NCBI GenBank assembly: GCA_964587515.1
Contig: CAZPMO010000073.1
Location: 1-21,841, forward strand
Source of the DNA: CAZPMO01 sp964587515
GTDB taxonomy: Bacteria > Pseudomonadota > Alphaproteobacteria > MPNO01
DNA length: 21,841 nt
Direction of reading: 5' to 3'
Shown here: piece by piece, positions 6,956-14,880 of the stretch
Position numbering within the stretch: the stretch's first letter is position 1
How the letters are laid out: the number at the start of each line of letters is the position of its first letter
Position numbers and translations under genes: made by a program
Notes under the pieces: generated by a model
Databases searched by the model: none
Told to the model about the DNA's origin: nothing
What the model saw: the letters and a program-made list of their open reading frames with translations, nothing else

Positions 6956-7774
6956 ATGTCGGAAAGCGGGACCATCGAGGCCGAACTGACTTATGCCATC
7001 GATACCGGCGTGAAACCGGTCAACGAGACCATGGGGCCGGGCGATATGTCGCGCAAGCGGACCGGCAAGTCCGAACAGCGCCGGGTGACCATGCATGACG
7101 GAAGGGCGCGGCGCGACGAGTTCACGCTGAAGATGCATGGTTTTGAATTCGTTGATCATCCCACGGCGGTGGCCGACTTCTTCGATCCGGACCAGATCAC
7201 TTCGGTCTATTACCCGGAGGTGGTGCAACTGCTGAAGGAGCGCACCGGGGCGGCGCGCGTCGAGGTGTTCGATCACACGCTGCGCTCCGGCGATCAATCC
7301 ACGCGCGACGAACGGAAGGTGCGCGAACCGGTGCTCTCGGTCCATAACGATTACACGGAATGGTCGGGGCCGCAGCGCGTGCGCGACTGGTTGCCCGACG
7401 AGGCGGAGGAACTGCTCTCCCATCGTTTCGCGGTCGTCCAGGTGTGGCGCGCCATCCGCCTGCCCATTGAATCCAATCCGCTGGCGATCTGCGATGCGCG
7501 CTCACTGGCGCCCGGCGATCTGATCGCCGCCGAGCGCCGCTATCCCGATCGCGTCGGCGAGACTTATCAGACGGCCTACAACCCGGACCATGAATGGTTC
7601 TATTTTCCCAAGATGCGGCGCGACGAGGCGCTGGTCTTCACCGTCTATGATTCGGCGCGGGACGGTCGGGCGCGCTTCACCGCCCATACCGCGTTCAACG
7701 ATCCCACCACACCGTCGGGCGCGCCGCCGCGCGAAAGCATAGAGATCCGCACGCTGGTATTTTTCGACGATTAA
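6956..7774 (+). CDS. CmcJ/NvfI-family oxidoreductase
   Basis: A 272-aa protein of the CmcJ/NvfI (AsaB, GA4-desaturase-like) family, best seen in the blocks VHNDYTEWSGPQRV (residues 129-142), NPDHEWFYFPKM, DEALVFTVYDS and the C-terminal ESIEIRTLVFF. The His130-x-Asp132 pair and a later His in FTAHTAF could form the iron-binding facial triad known for non-haem iron oxygenases, but that mapping is inference. CmcJ itself takes part in 7-alpha-methoxylation of cephamycins, and fungal relatives act in secondary metabolism; the substrate of this stand-alone copy is unknown. The frame extends 16 codons further upstream, but I chose the ATG at 6956 because AAGGGAGG lies 6-7 nt before it. It is convergent with the coiled-coil gene, with a 23-bp gap. 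Confidence 0.85.
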   Translation: MSESGTIEAELTYAIDTGVKPVNETMGPGDMSRKRTGKSEQRRVTMHDGRARRDEFTLKMHGFEFVDHPTAVADFFDPDQITSVYYPEVVQLLKERTGAARVEVFDHTLRSGDQSTRDERKVREPVLSVHNDYTEWSGPQRVRDWLPDEAEELLSHRFAVVQVWRAIRLPIESNPLAICDARSLAPGDLIAAERRYPDRVGETYQTAYNPDHEWFYFPKMRRDEALVFTVYDSARDGRARFTAHTAFNDPTTPSGAPPRESIEIRTLVFFDD

Positions 7775-7797
7775 AGGCGGAAACGAAAAAGCCCGAG

Positions 7798-8304
7798 TCA
7801 GAACTGGCGGCCGAAGCCGCGCAGCATCTCTTCGATCGCGCCCCAGGCGTCGCGCACCTTCGCATCGTTTTCGGGGCTCGCGTCCTTGCGCGTATAGGCG
7901 CGCAATCCGGAGGCGAATTCGCGCAGCGCGCGGTCGATGGCTACCTTGTTGCCGCGCGCTTCTTCCGTCCGAAAAAGGATATTGCGCATCAGGTCGACGC
8001 TGACCGCTTCTTCCTCGATCGAGGACACGATGGTAAAGGCGGAACTGACCAGCGCGAAACGCTCGATCGCGCCGCTCTGCATCTTGTATAGCTCCTCCAG
8101 GGCCAGATCCTCCTGGAGAGATTCCTTTTCCTCCATCATCTCGGAGATCTGATTGTCGTTTGAGGCGTCTTCGGCCTTCACGCCGCTGATCCGCGCGTTA
8201 TATTCCTGCTCCAGAGACATGATCTTGGTCTCGGCGCGCTTCACCTCTTCATAGGCGACGTCGAGCTCGGTCTTGGATTCCTCGATGAGATGATGTCTGC
8301 GCAT
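7798..8304 (-). CDS. hypothetical coiled-coil protein
   Basis: A 168-aa acidic protein that I do not recognise. Residues about 6-75 are heptad-rich and charged (KTELDVAYEEVKRAETKI, MMEEKESLQEDLALEELYKM) and should form a coiled coil. A hydrophobic patch (FALVSSAFTIVSSI) and a helical C-terminal domain ending EEMLRGFGRQF follow. There is no signal peptide. I placed the start at the ATG at 8304. The frame continues upstream by another 200 codons, but that part is antisense to mmcB and is not credible. The gene is divergent from mmcB with 183 bp between the starts, and the LexA box in that gap could influence both. Confidence 0.6.
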   Translation of the reverse strand: MRRHHLIEESKTELDVAYEEVKRAETKIMSLEQEYNARISGVKAEDASNDNQISEMMEEKESLQEDLALEELYKMQSGAIERFALVSSAFTIVSSIEEEAVSVDLMRNILFRTEEARGNKVAIDRALREFASGLRAYTRKDASPENDAKVRDAWGAIEEMLRGFGRQF

Positions 8305-8411
8305 GCTCGGCCAGCGATCTGTCTTAATAACTCTGAACAAACGTCCTAGACAAACCGTAGCAATGAAACTTAAACTGAGTATTAAGTCTGGTTCGCCGCG
8401 TCTCGGCTTTC

Positions 8412-8426
8412 GTTCCCGATCAATTC
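8412..8426 (+). promoter_or_regulatory. degenerate second LexA box
   Basis: GTTC (8412-8415), 7-bp spacer, ATTC (8423-8426): one mismatch from the alphaproteobacterial LexA consensus GTTC-N7-GTTC. It starts 34 bp before the perfect box and lies closer to the divergent coiled-coil gene. It may be a weak second operator or chance. Confidence 0.35.
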
Positions 8427-8445
8427 CCTGTATGACCGGTATTTT

Positions 8446-8460
8446 GTTCCCGTCTTGTTC
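8446..8460 (+). promoter_or_regulatory. LexA (SOS) box upstream of mmcB
   Basis: GTTCCCGTCTTGTTC is an exact match to the alphaproteobacterial LexA operator GTTC-N7-GTTC. It ends 27 bp before the chosen mmcB ATG at 8488, where it would cover the promoter. It follows that mmcB is probably repressed by LexA and induced by DNA damage. Confidence 0.75.
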
Positions 8461-8487
8461 TCCACACAAGGCAATCAAGGTCTCAAA

Positions 8488-8940
8488 ATGGGGGAAATGC
8501 GGACATCGCCGGTTGACGGCCGCCCAATCGCCGAGCGCGTTGCCCGGGGCGTGTGCCGTCTGCTCGCCGATCACGGCTACGGCACGCTGACCGAGTTTCG
8601 TCTCGCCAATGGTCGCCGGGTCGACGTGATCGGTCTCAACGATTCGGGCGAGTTCGTCATCGTCGAGGTCAAAAGCTCCGTCGAGGATTACCGCGCCGAT
8701 CAGAAATGGCGTGAATATCTCGGGTTCTGCGAAAAATTTTATTTCGCGGTGCCGGAAGGTTTTCCGGTGAAACTGCTGCCCGCCGATTGCGGGCTGATGG
8801 TCGCCGACGGTTTCGGCGCCGCGATCCAGCGGCAATCCGCCGGGCTCTCCCTCAACGGCGTGCGCAAGCGCCATCAGTTGATTCGTTTCGGCCGCACCGC
8901 CAGCGCCCGTCTCCAACGCGCCTACGATCCGGGCTGGTAG
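8488..8940 (+). CDS. mmcB: MmcB-family DNA repair protein
   Basis: A 150-aa protein matching the MmcB family, a mostly alphaproteobacterial group with a PD-(D/E)xK nuclease-like core. The core is visible as GRRVDVIGLN followed by FVIVEVKSS, giving the Asp and Glu-x-Lys of the fold, and then WREYLGFCEKFYFAVPEGFP. In Caulobacter, mmcB is damage-inducible and contributes to mitomycin C resistance, which fits the LexA box just upstream. I use the ATG at 8488 (AAGG 8 nt upstream). A further ATG at 8497 is possible. An in-frame ATG at 8455 overlaps the LexA box and is unlikely. It converges with hldE, leaving an 11-bp gap. Confidence 0.9.
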   Translation: MGEMRTSPVDGRPIAERVARGVCRLLADHGYGTLTEFRLANGRRVDVIGLNDSGEFVIVEVKSSVEDYRADQKWREYLGFCEKFYFAVPEGFPVKLLPADCGLMVADGFGAAIQRQSAGLSLNGVRKRHQLIRFGRTASARLQRAYDPGW

Positions 8941-8951
8941 AGCGCCGCGCG

Positions 8952-10415
8952 TTATTTCGCGAGGCGGGCGATTGTCGCGGTGGTCGAGTGGCCGGGTTCC
9001 AGATCGGCCAGTAGCACGCGGCCGCCATAGGCTTCGACGATATCGCCGCCGACCACCTCGTCGCGGGCGTAATCGGCGCCCTTGACCAGCACGTCGGGCC
9101 GCAGCCCTTCGATCAGGCGGATCGGGGTGTCCTCGTCGAAAATCACCACCAGATCGACGCTGGCCAGCGATCCCAGCACCGCCGCGCGGGCGGCCTCCAT
9201 CTGCACCGGGCGCGCCTCACCCTTCAGCCGCCGGGTCGAGGCGTCGGAGTTGAGCCCAACCACCAGCCGGTCGCACGCCGCGCGCGCCTGACGCAGCAGC
9301 GAAACGTGGCCCGGGTGGATCAGATCGAAACAGCCGTTTGTAAAGCCGATGGTCTCGCCGCGCGCGCGCCATGCCGCGATGCGTTCGCGCGCGGTGGCCA
9401 GCGAGGTGGATTTGCGTTCGCCGTCATGCAGGCCGCGCGAGCGCAGCGCATCGGCGACCTCGTCGGCATAGGCGACCGCGGTGCCGGCCTTGGCGACCAC
9501 GATGCCGGCCGCCGCGTTGGCGATGCGCGCCGCATCCGCCAATGGAATGCCCGCCGCCAGCGCCGCCGCGACCGCCGCCACCACGGTATCGCCGGCGCCG
9601 GAGACGTCGAAAACCTCCAGCGCCTCGGCCGCCAGGTGTTCCGCGGCCCCGTCGCCCGCGACCAGGGTCATGCCCTCGCCGCCGCGGGTCGCCAGGATGG
9701 ATTCGACGCCGCAGCTCTTCAGCACGTGGCGCGCCGCGGCCTCGATGTCGTCGTCGCCGCGTGTCGCCATGCGGCTCGCCTCGGCCAGTTCACGGCGGTT
9801 GGGCGTCAACAGCGCCGCGCCGCGATAGCGCGTGTAATCGTCGCCCTTGGGATCGACCGCCACCGCGACGCCCGCGCCCCGGGCCGCCTCGATGATCGCG
9901 GCCGTCAGGCCCGGCGTCAGCAGCCCCTTGCCGTAATCGGACAGGATCACGCAGCCGGCGTCGGCGAGCCCGGCGGTCAACTCGGCCAGCACCGCGCGTT
10001 CGAGTTCCGCTCCGATTTCCGCGTCGGTCTCGCGGTCGGCGCGCAGCAATTGCTGGCCGTCGGCGACGTAGCGCGTCTTGATGGTGGTCGGCCGTCCGTT
10101 CACGGTCTTCAGCGACGCGCTGACCCCGGGAAGGGCGTCGATCAGCGCCGCGATCTCGGCGCCTGCCTCGTCCACGCCCGTCACCGATATGAAGGCGGTT
10201 TCGGCGCCCAGCGCCGCGAGGTTGCGCGCGACATTGCCGGCGCCGCCCAGCATCGCCGCCTCGCGGCTGACCCGGCAGATCGGGATCGGCGCTTCGGGTG
10301 ACACGCGCGACACCTCGCCATAGACGAAGCGGTCGAGCATCACGTCGCCGACGCAAAGCACGCCCGCGCCGCCCAGCGCGTCGATCCGGTTGGCGAGGTC
10401 GGGCGCGTCCGTCAT
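8952..10415 (-). CDS. hldE: bifunctional heptose-7-phosphate kinase / heptose-1-phosphate adenylyltransferase
   Basis: The protein is 487 aa, close to E. coli HldE (477). Residues 1 to about 325 form a PfkB-type kinase with MLGGAGNVARN (55-65), DPKGDD and the catalytic GAGD (273-276). After a short linker, about 353-487 form the nucleotidyltransferase with TNGCFDLIHPGH (359-370, HxGH active site). It phosphorylates D-glycero-D-manno-heptose-7-phosphate to the 1,7-bisphosphate and, after GmhB removes the 7-phosphate, makes ADP-heptose. The ATG at 10415 overlaps the gmhA stop as ATGA, implying coupled translation. The frame is open further upstream but antisense-like there. An ATG at 10421 is an alternative start. 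It is the last gene of the minus-strand train. Confidence 0.95.
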   Translation of the reverse strand: MTDAPDLANRIDALGGAGVLCVGDVMLDRFVYGEVSRVSPEAPIPICRVSREAAMLGGAGNVARNLAALGAETAFISVTGVDEAGAEIAALIDALPGVSASLKTVNGRPTTIKTRYVADGQQLLRADRETDAEIGAELERAVLAELTAGLADAGCVILSDYGKGLLTPGLTAAIIEAARGAGVAVAVDPKGDDYTRYRGAALLTPNRRELAEASRMATRGDDDIEAAARHVLKSCGVESILATRGGEGMTLVAGDGAAEHLAAEALEVFDVSGAGDTVVAAVAAALAAGIPLADAARIANAAAGIVVAKAGTAVAYADEVADALRSRGLHDGERKSTSLATARERIAAWRARGETIGFTNGCFDLIHPGHVSLLRQARAACDRLVVGLNSDASTRRLKGEARPVQMEAARAAVLGSLASVDLVVIFDEDTPIRLIEGLRPDVLVKGADYARDEVVGGDIVEAYGGRVLLADLEPGHSTTATIARLAK

Positions 10416-10984
10416 GTGCATTCCCGCTCCAGGGCTTCGCACAGCATGTGGCCCAGCAATATGTGCATTTCCTGGATGCGCGCGATGGTGTCGGTCGGCA
10501 CCACCAGCAACGGGTCGGCGAGTCCCGCCAGCTTGCCGCCGCCGCGCCCGGCCAGCGCCGCCGGCGCCACATCCATGTCGCGGGCGCATTCCAGGGCGCT
10601 GATCACGTTGGGACTGTTGCCCGATGTTGTCAGCCCGATCGCCACGTCGCCCGGTTTGCACAGCGCCGCGATCTGGCGCGCGAAGATCGTCTCATACCCG
10701 AAATCGTTGGCCCCGGCGGTCAGGGTCGAGGAATCGGTGGTCAGCGCCAGCGCCGCCAGCGGCGCGCGGTTGCGGGTATAGCGCACCACCAGCTCGGCGG
10801 CGATGTGCTGGGCGTCGGCGGCGCTGCCGCCATTGCCGAACAGGACCAGCTTGTTGCCGCCCTTCAACGCCGCCGCGCAGACGTCCACCAGACGGCCGAA
10901 CCCGTCGCGCAGCGCCGCGCGCGTTTCCCGCGCGACCGCCTCATGCTCGTCGAACTCGCCCTCGAAAAGCGCCTCGAAACTCAT
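10412..10984 (-). CDS. gmhA: phosphoheptose isomerase
   Basis: A 190-aa SIS-domain protein with GNGGSAADAQH (50-60), catalytic Glu64 in AAEL, the phosphate loop TTSGNS (119-124) and QEMH (Q171-H174) containing the second catalytic residue. These match E. coli GmhA, which converts sedoheptulose-7-phosphate to D-glycero-D-manno-heptose-7-phosphate as the first step of heptose synthesis for LPS or other glycans. The chosen ATG at 10984 has GGAGG 6 nt upstream; an in-frame ATG 11 codons earlier lacks this. It lies 42 bp after the heparinase-like gene and overlaps hldE by 4 bases. Confidence 0.95.
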   Translation of the reverse strand: MSFEALFEGEFDEHEAVARETRAALRDGFGRLVDVCAAALKGGNKLVLFGNGGSAADAQHIAAELVVRYTRNRAPLAALALTTDSSTLTAGANDFGYETIFARQIAALCKPGDVAIGLTTSGNSPNVISALECARDMDVAPAALAGRGGGKLAGLADPLLVVPTDTIARIQEMHILLGHMLCEALERECT

Positions 10985-11026
10985 CCAAACCTCCGGCGGA
11001 TAGCTAATCCCCCACACCCCATCAGG

Positions 11027-12712
11027 TCAACAGGCGGCGAGCCGGTCGATCAGCGCGTTGATGTCGTCGGGCGACGGCGCGGCGGCATCGTCCGACCAGG
11101 TGAGCCACAAGGCGGCGCGCCCCGATTGCGCCTCCAGGGTAAGCCGGTGCGCGTCCTCGGCGACGCCGTATCGCTCGTAATGATGGTCAGGTGAAATCGG
11201 CCCCAGCGTCCCCGCCAGCGCCGTGGCGCGAATATCCGGTTGGTCCCCGTTCAGCCGCCAGCGCGCCGGGATGAGGAACCGCGATTCGCCCGGCTCCGCC
11301 GTCGTCCACCAGTCGCAGACCATCAGGCCCGCGCCCGGCCACAGTCCGACGAAGCGCCGCGCGCCGCGCCGCGCCCCGGCGCACCACAGCGGCGCGAAAC
11401 CGGCGAGCGTCCGCGAGGTCAACGCTTTTGCCTTCGCGCGCCGTCCGACCCGGAACGAGCCCCAGAATTCGAGCGGCTCCTCGCCCGCCAGGCGCGGCCC
11501 GTTATGGCGGGCCGCGCAGCGCGTGTCGTCGCGTTCGACGCCGGCGGTGTAGGTCGCGACGCCGGGATCGACGATCAGCCGGTCGCCGCCGGTCGAAACC
11601 TCGATGGCCAGCATGTCGGCGTGGGCGTGCGCCATGTTGTCGTCCGGCCCGCACGCGCCGCAACGCAGGATTACCGCATCGCCGCCGCGCCCGATGCGCG
11701 CGTATCCGCTGTCGGGCAGGATCATCGTCTCGCCCATATTCGCCAGCGGATAGAGATCGGCCTCGCCGGCCCAGGAATCGCCGAACAGCGCGATGTCGCC
11801 GTCGGGATGGCGCATGGCGGCCAGCGCCGCTTCCATGGACTCGACCACGCGGTCCAGCCCGACGTCCGGATACAGCCCGGAGTCGCGCAGCATCCGGAAA
11901 TCGGTCAGGGCCAGCGCATGATACATGGGGCCGCGCTCGGCGTGGCCGCCGTCCCATAGGACACATTGCAATACCGCGCTCGTGACTGGCGGGGGCCTGA
12001 CTCCCGGCGCGGCGGCGGCGTATGTCGCCAGCGCCACCAGGTTCTTCATCAGGTGGTTATATTGAACGTCACGTTCGAGATTGCGGCCGACAAAGGCGGC
12101 GCACAGGCGCGCGTGATCGAGGATCGCGGCCTCGGCCGCGCCGTCCGCCGGCTCGCCCGCGCCGCGATAGAGCGCCAGGCCCGCGAGTAGATTTATCAGC
12201 CGGTGGCTCGCCGCGTAAGGGTGCCAGACATCGCCGAACACGCCCGGAACCCGCCAGCCGTTGGCGGTCTCGAAACCGTCGAGCATGGCGCGGGCGCATG
12301 CCAGATCCTCGGCCCGGCCGCGCGCCAGCAGCGGCACCAGCGCGCCCATATAGGACAGAATCATGCGGCGCAGCGGATTGTCGCCCTCGCGGAAATCGCC
12401 GCGCCAGTCGATGTTTTCCGGCGCGCCGAAATCGAAAGCCTCGTTGAGCAGCGTGAAGCGGCCTTGCGCCACATCGCCGGGTCGGTCGCCGTGAACCACG
12501 CACTGCAAAGCCAACGCATGGCGCGCCAGGGCGGCGAGGCCGGGCGCGGCCGGGTCGGCGCGCGGCAGTTCCGCCGCCACCCAGCGATAGCGCGCCCGTG
12601 CCGCGTCCGGGCGCCATCGCCGCGCCGCGCGCCGCGCCCGCGCCCATACCCGGTGCGCCAACTGCGCGCCGCGCACATGCCGCACCGTGCGCCACAGGCG
12701 TCCCGCCTTCAT
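11027..12712 (-). CDS. heparinase II/III-family protein
   Basis: A 561-aa protein. The first ~340 residues are helix-rich, like the alpha/alpha toroid of this family (MILSYMGALVPLL, GGHAERGPMYHALALTDFRM). Near residue 362 is AHAHADMLAIEVS followed by LIVDPGVATY, the hallmark of the heparinase II/III C-terminal beta-sandwich domain. Family members cleave uronic-acid polymers by beta-elimination. Homologues in exopolysaccharide clusters are thought to trim or degrade the polymer being made. There is no classical signal peptide: the N-terminus is Arg-rich (LWRTVRHVRGAQLAHRVWAR), so its location is unclear. Its ATG overlaps the stop of the preceding oxidoreductase by 4 bases. Confidence 0.85.
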   Translation of the reverse strand: MKAGRLWRTVRHVRGAQLAHRVWARARRAARRWRPDAARARYRWVAAELPRADPAAPGLAALARHALALQCVVHGDRPGDVAQGRFTLLNEAFDFGAPENIDWRGDFREGDNPLRRMILSYMGALVPLLARGRAEDLACARAMLDGFETANGWRVPGVFGDVWHPYAASHRLINLLAGLALYRGAGEPADGAAEAAILDHARLCAAFVGRNLERDVQYNHLMKNLVALATYAAAAPGVRPPPVTSAVLQCVLWDGGHAERGPMYHALALTDFRMLRDSGLYPDVGLDRVVESMEAALAAMRHPDGDIALFGDSWAGEADLYPLANMGETMILPDSGYARIGRGGDAVILRCGACGPDDNMAHAHADMLAIEVSTGGDRLIVDPGVATYTAGVERDDTRCAARHNGPRLAGEEPLEFWGSFRVGRRAKAKALTSRTLAGFAPLWCAGARRGARRFVGLWPGAGLMVCDWWTTAEPGESRFLIPARWRLNGDQPDIRATALAGTLGPISPDHHYERYGVAEDAHRLTLEAQSGRAALWLTWSDDAAAPSPDDINALIDRLAAC

Positions 12713-14880
12713 AAATCGACGGCGGCGCCGGATTGCAGGGAGTCGAGGACGGCGATGGTCGCGAGGCTGGTCTCGAACAGTTCGGTCTCGGCGACCGGCG
12801 CGGGCCCGCCCGCCGCCGCCGCCGCGACGAAGGCGGTGAGCTCGGCCTCGTGGCCCTTGTCCTGGCGCGCCGATTTGCGGGGCCGCGTGACCTTGCCGTC
12901 GGCGGCGATGGCGAGGCTCCGGAAATCGTCGATGGTGACCACCGAGCCGCCCGCATAGCACTCGATCAATTCTTTCGAAAACGCCGTATCGCCGAGCGCG
13001 GTGTAGGCGATCGTCGCCAGACTGCCGTCGGCGAAGTCGAGCGTGATCGAGAGGTCGTCGCAACCGCCGTCGCGCACCCGCGCCGCGGCGGCGCGCACCC
13101 GCACGATCTCCGCACCGATGAGAAACCGCGCCAGATCAATAAAATGGCAGGCTTCGCCCAGCACCCGGCCGCCGCCTTCCTCGGCCGCGTTCTGCCAGCT
13201 TTCGGCCTCCAGCGGCCCGGCATTGACGCGGATCAGCACGAATTTCGCGCCGCCGAACTTCGCCATGTGATCGCGCGCCCGCACCGACATGGGCGCGAAG
13301 CGGCGGTTGAAACCCACTTGAAAGAAGGCGTCGGTGGCGCGCCGCGCCCGCGCGATGCGGTTGAGCCCGTCGCGGTCCAGCGCCAACGGCTTCTCCACCA
13401 GCACGCACTTGCCGGCGTCCAACGCGCGCGCCGTGAGGTCGGCGTGGCTCGCATGGGTGGTGGCGATCAGCACCGCGTTGATGTCGGTATCGTTCAGCAC
13501 GGCGTCCTCGTCGGCGGCGGCGAACTCGAAACCGAACTTGTCCTGGGAATGCTCGGCGGAATGGCCGCGCCGCGTCGCGATGGTGTGCAACCGGCAGGCG
13601 GGGATCTTCTTCAGCGCCGGCAGCAGCACCGTGCGCGCGAACCCGCCGCCGCCGATGGCGCCGAGAACGCAGGCCCCGGATTTCGCCCCCGCGCCGGGCG
13701 AGACATGGGCGGGTATGCGCAGGCGCGGCGATTTTTCCGTCTTCTCGCGCGGATAGCGCAGCACCACGCCGAGATGCGGCTCCGCGCCCGAGACGATCAG
13801 CTCATAGGCCTTCTCGGCGTCTTCGATCGGGAAGGAATGGGTGATCATGTGTTCGACCGCCAGGCGATGGTCCTTGCGCCGCGACATCAGGCGCAGCGCC
13901 TCGGCCAGGTTGCGGTCCTCGGTCCAGCGCACGAAGCCCGGCGGATATTTCATGCCACGGCCTTCGAAATCCTCGTCATAACGCCCCGGCCCGTAGGACC
14001 GCGAGACCACCAGCGACAATTCCTTTTCCATGAACCCCTGATAGGGAATCTCGGTGCCGGTCAGCCCGACCAGGCAGACCCGGGCGCGGTCGCGCGCGAT
14101 GGAAGCGGCGGTCTCAAACGGCTCGCTGGACTCCGTGGCGGCCGCGATCAGCACCCCGTCGCAGCCCATGCCGCCGGTGAAGTCGGCAACCGCCGGGCCC
14201 GGATCGCCGTCGCCCAGGTTCCAGGCAAGCTCGGCGCGGCCGAACCGCGCCAGCTCGAGACGCTTGGCGTCGTAATCGAGCGCCGCCACGCGTATGCCGG
14301 CGAGATCGAGGAGCTGCACCGCGAGCTGGCCGACCAGCCCGACGCCGATCACCGCCGCCCGGTCGCCGAGCTGAAGCCCGAGATTGCGCACCGCGTGCAG
14401 CGCGATCGCGGCCAGCGTGCCGAAGCACGCTTCCTCGTCATTGATGTCGTCGGGCACCGGTGCGCAGAGATTTTCCGGCACCGCGTTGATTTCGGCATGG
14501 TTGGCGAGACCGGCGCCGGCGACCGCGACGCGCTGGCCAATGCGGAAGCGGCCCTCCAGCCCGGCACCCACCGCGACCACCTCGCCGGCCGCCGAATAGC
14601 CCAGCGGCAGCGGCTCGTCGAGCCGCGCCGCGACCGCGCGCATGGTCTCGGCCACCCCGTCGCGCCTGGCCTTGTCCACCACCTTGCGCACCAGGTCGGG
14701 CCGCGCCCGCGCCTTGCCGGCGAGGTTCTTGCGCGCGAAATCGACCACCATGCGCTCGGTGCCGGCGGAAATCAGCGAGGCCGTGCTGCGCACCAGCAGA
14801 TGACCCGCGCGCACCTTGGGCTCGGGCACCTCGCGCACCGCGAGCTTGCCGGTCTTGCGGCTCTGGACCACCTGTTTCAT
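12709..14880 (-). CDS. two-domain oxidoreductase: zinc-ADH-like plus Gfo/Idh/MocA
   Basis: A 723-aa fusion. Residues 1 to about 365 are a medium-chain dehydrogenase, with STASLISAGTER near 29-40, an AVIGVGLVGQLAVQLL Rossmann motif, and HMITHSFPIEDAEKAYELI near the end. From about 385 a second Rossmann domain begins (VLGAIGGGGFARTVLLPAL), followed by ATTHASHADL and CVLVEKPLAL, the Lys of the EKP motif being catalytic in Gfo/Idh/MocA enzymes. This fusion is a known family usually found in polysaccharide loci beside heparinase II/III and AsnB genes. The substrate is not established; a nucleotide sugar is likely. Both ends overlap neighbours as ATGA (with asnB upstream and the heparinase-like gene downstream). 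Confidence 0.88.
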   Translation of the reverse strand: MKQVVQSRKTGKLAVREVPEPKVRAGHLLVRSTASLISAGTERMVVDFARKNLAGKARARPDLVRKVVDKARRDGVAETMRAVAARLDEPLPLGYSAAGEVVAVGAGLEGRFRIGQRVAVAGAGLANHAEINAVPENLCAPVPDDINDEEACFGTLAAIALHAVRNLGLQLGDRAAVIGVGLVGQLAVQLLDLAGIRVAALDYDAKRLELARFGRAELAWNLGDGDPGPAVADFTGGMGCDGVLIAAATESSEPFETAASIARDRARVCLVGLTGTEIPYQGFMEKELSLVVSRSYGPGRYDEDFEGRGMKYPPGFVRWTEDRNLAEALRLMSRRKDHRLAVEHMITHSFPIEDAEKAYELIVSGAEPHLGVVLRYPREKTEKSPRLRIPAHVSPGAGAKSGACVLGAIGGGGFARTVLLPALKKIPACRLHTIATRRGHSAEHSQDKFGFEFAAADEDAVLNDTDINAVLIATTHASHADLTARALDAGKCVLVEKPLALDRDGLNRIARARRATDAFFQVGFNRRFAPMSVRARDHMAKFGGAKFVLIRVNAGPLEAESWQNAAEEGGGRVLGEACHFIDLARFLIGAEIVRVRAAAARVRDGGCDDLSITLDFADGSLATIAYTALGDTAFSKELIECYAGGSVVTIDDFRSLAIAADGKVTRPRKSARQDKGHEAELTAFVAAAAAGGPAPVAETELFETSLATIAVLDSLQSGAAVDL

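Noticed and set aside
8305..8916. 200-codon N-terminal extension of the coiled-coil protein
   Set aside because: It is antisense to mmcB and the LexA boxes and has a different composition from the rest; the ATG at 8304 is the credible start.
10416..10661. N-terminal extension of HldE
   Set aside because: Overlaps gmhA in another frame, and the HldE family starts at the kinase domain just after 10415.
9306..11194. Long plus-strand frames opposite hldE and gmhA
   Set aside because: Shadow frames of two very well-supported genes.
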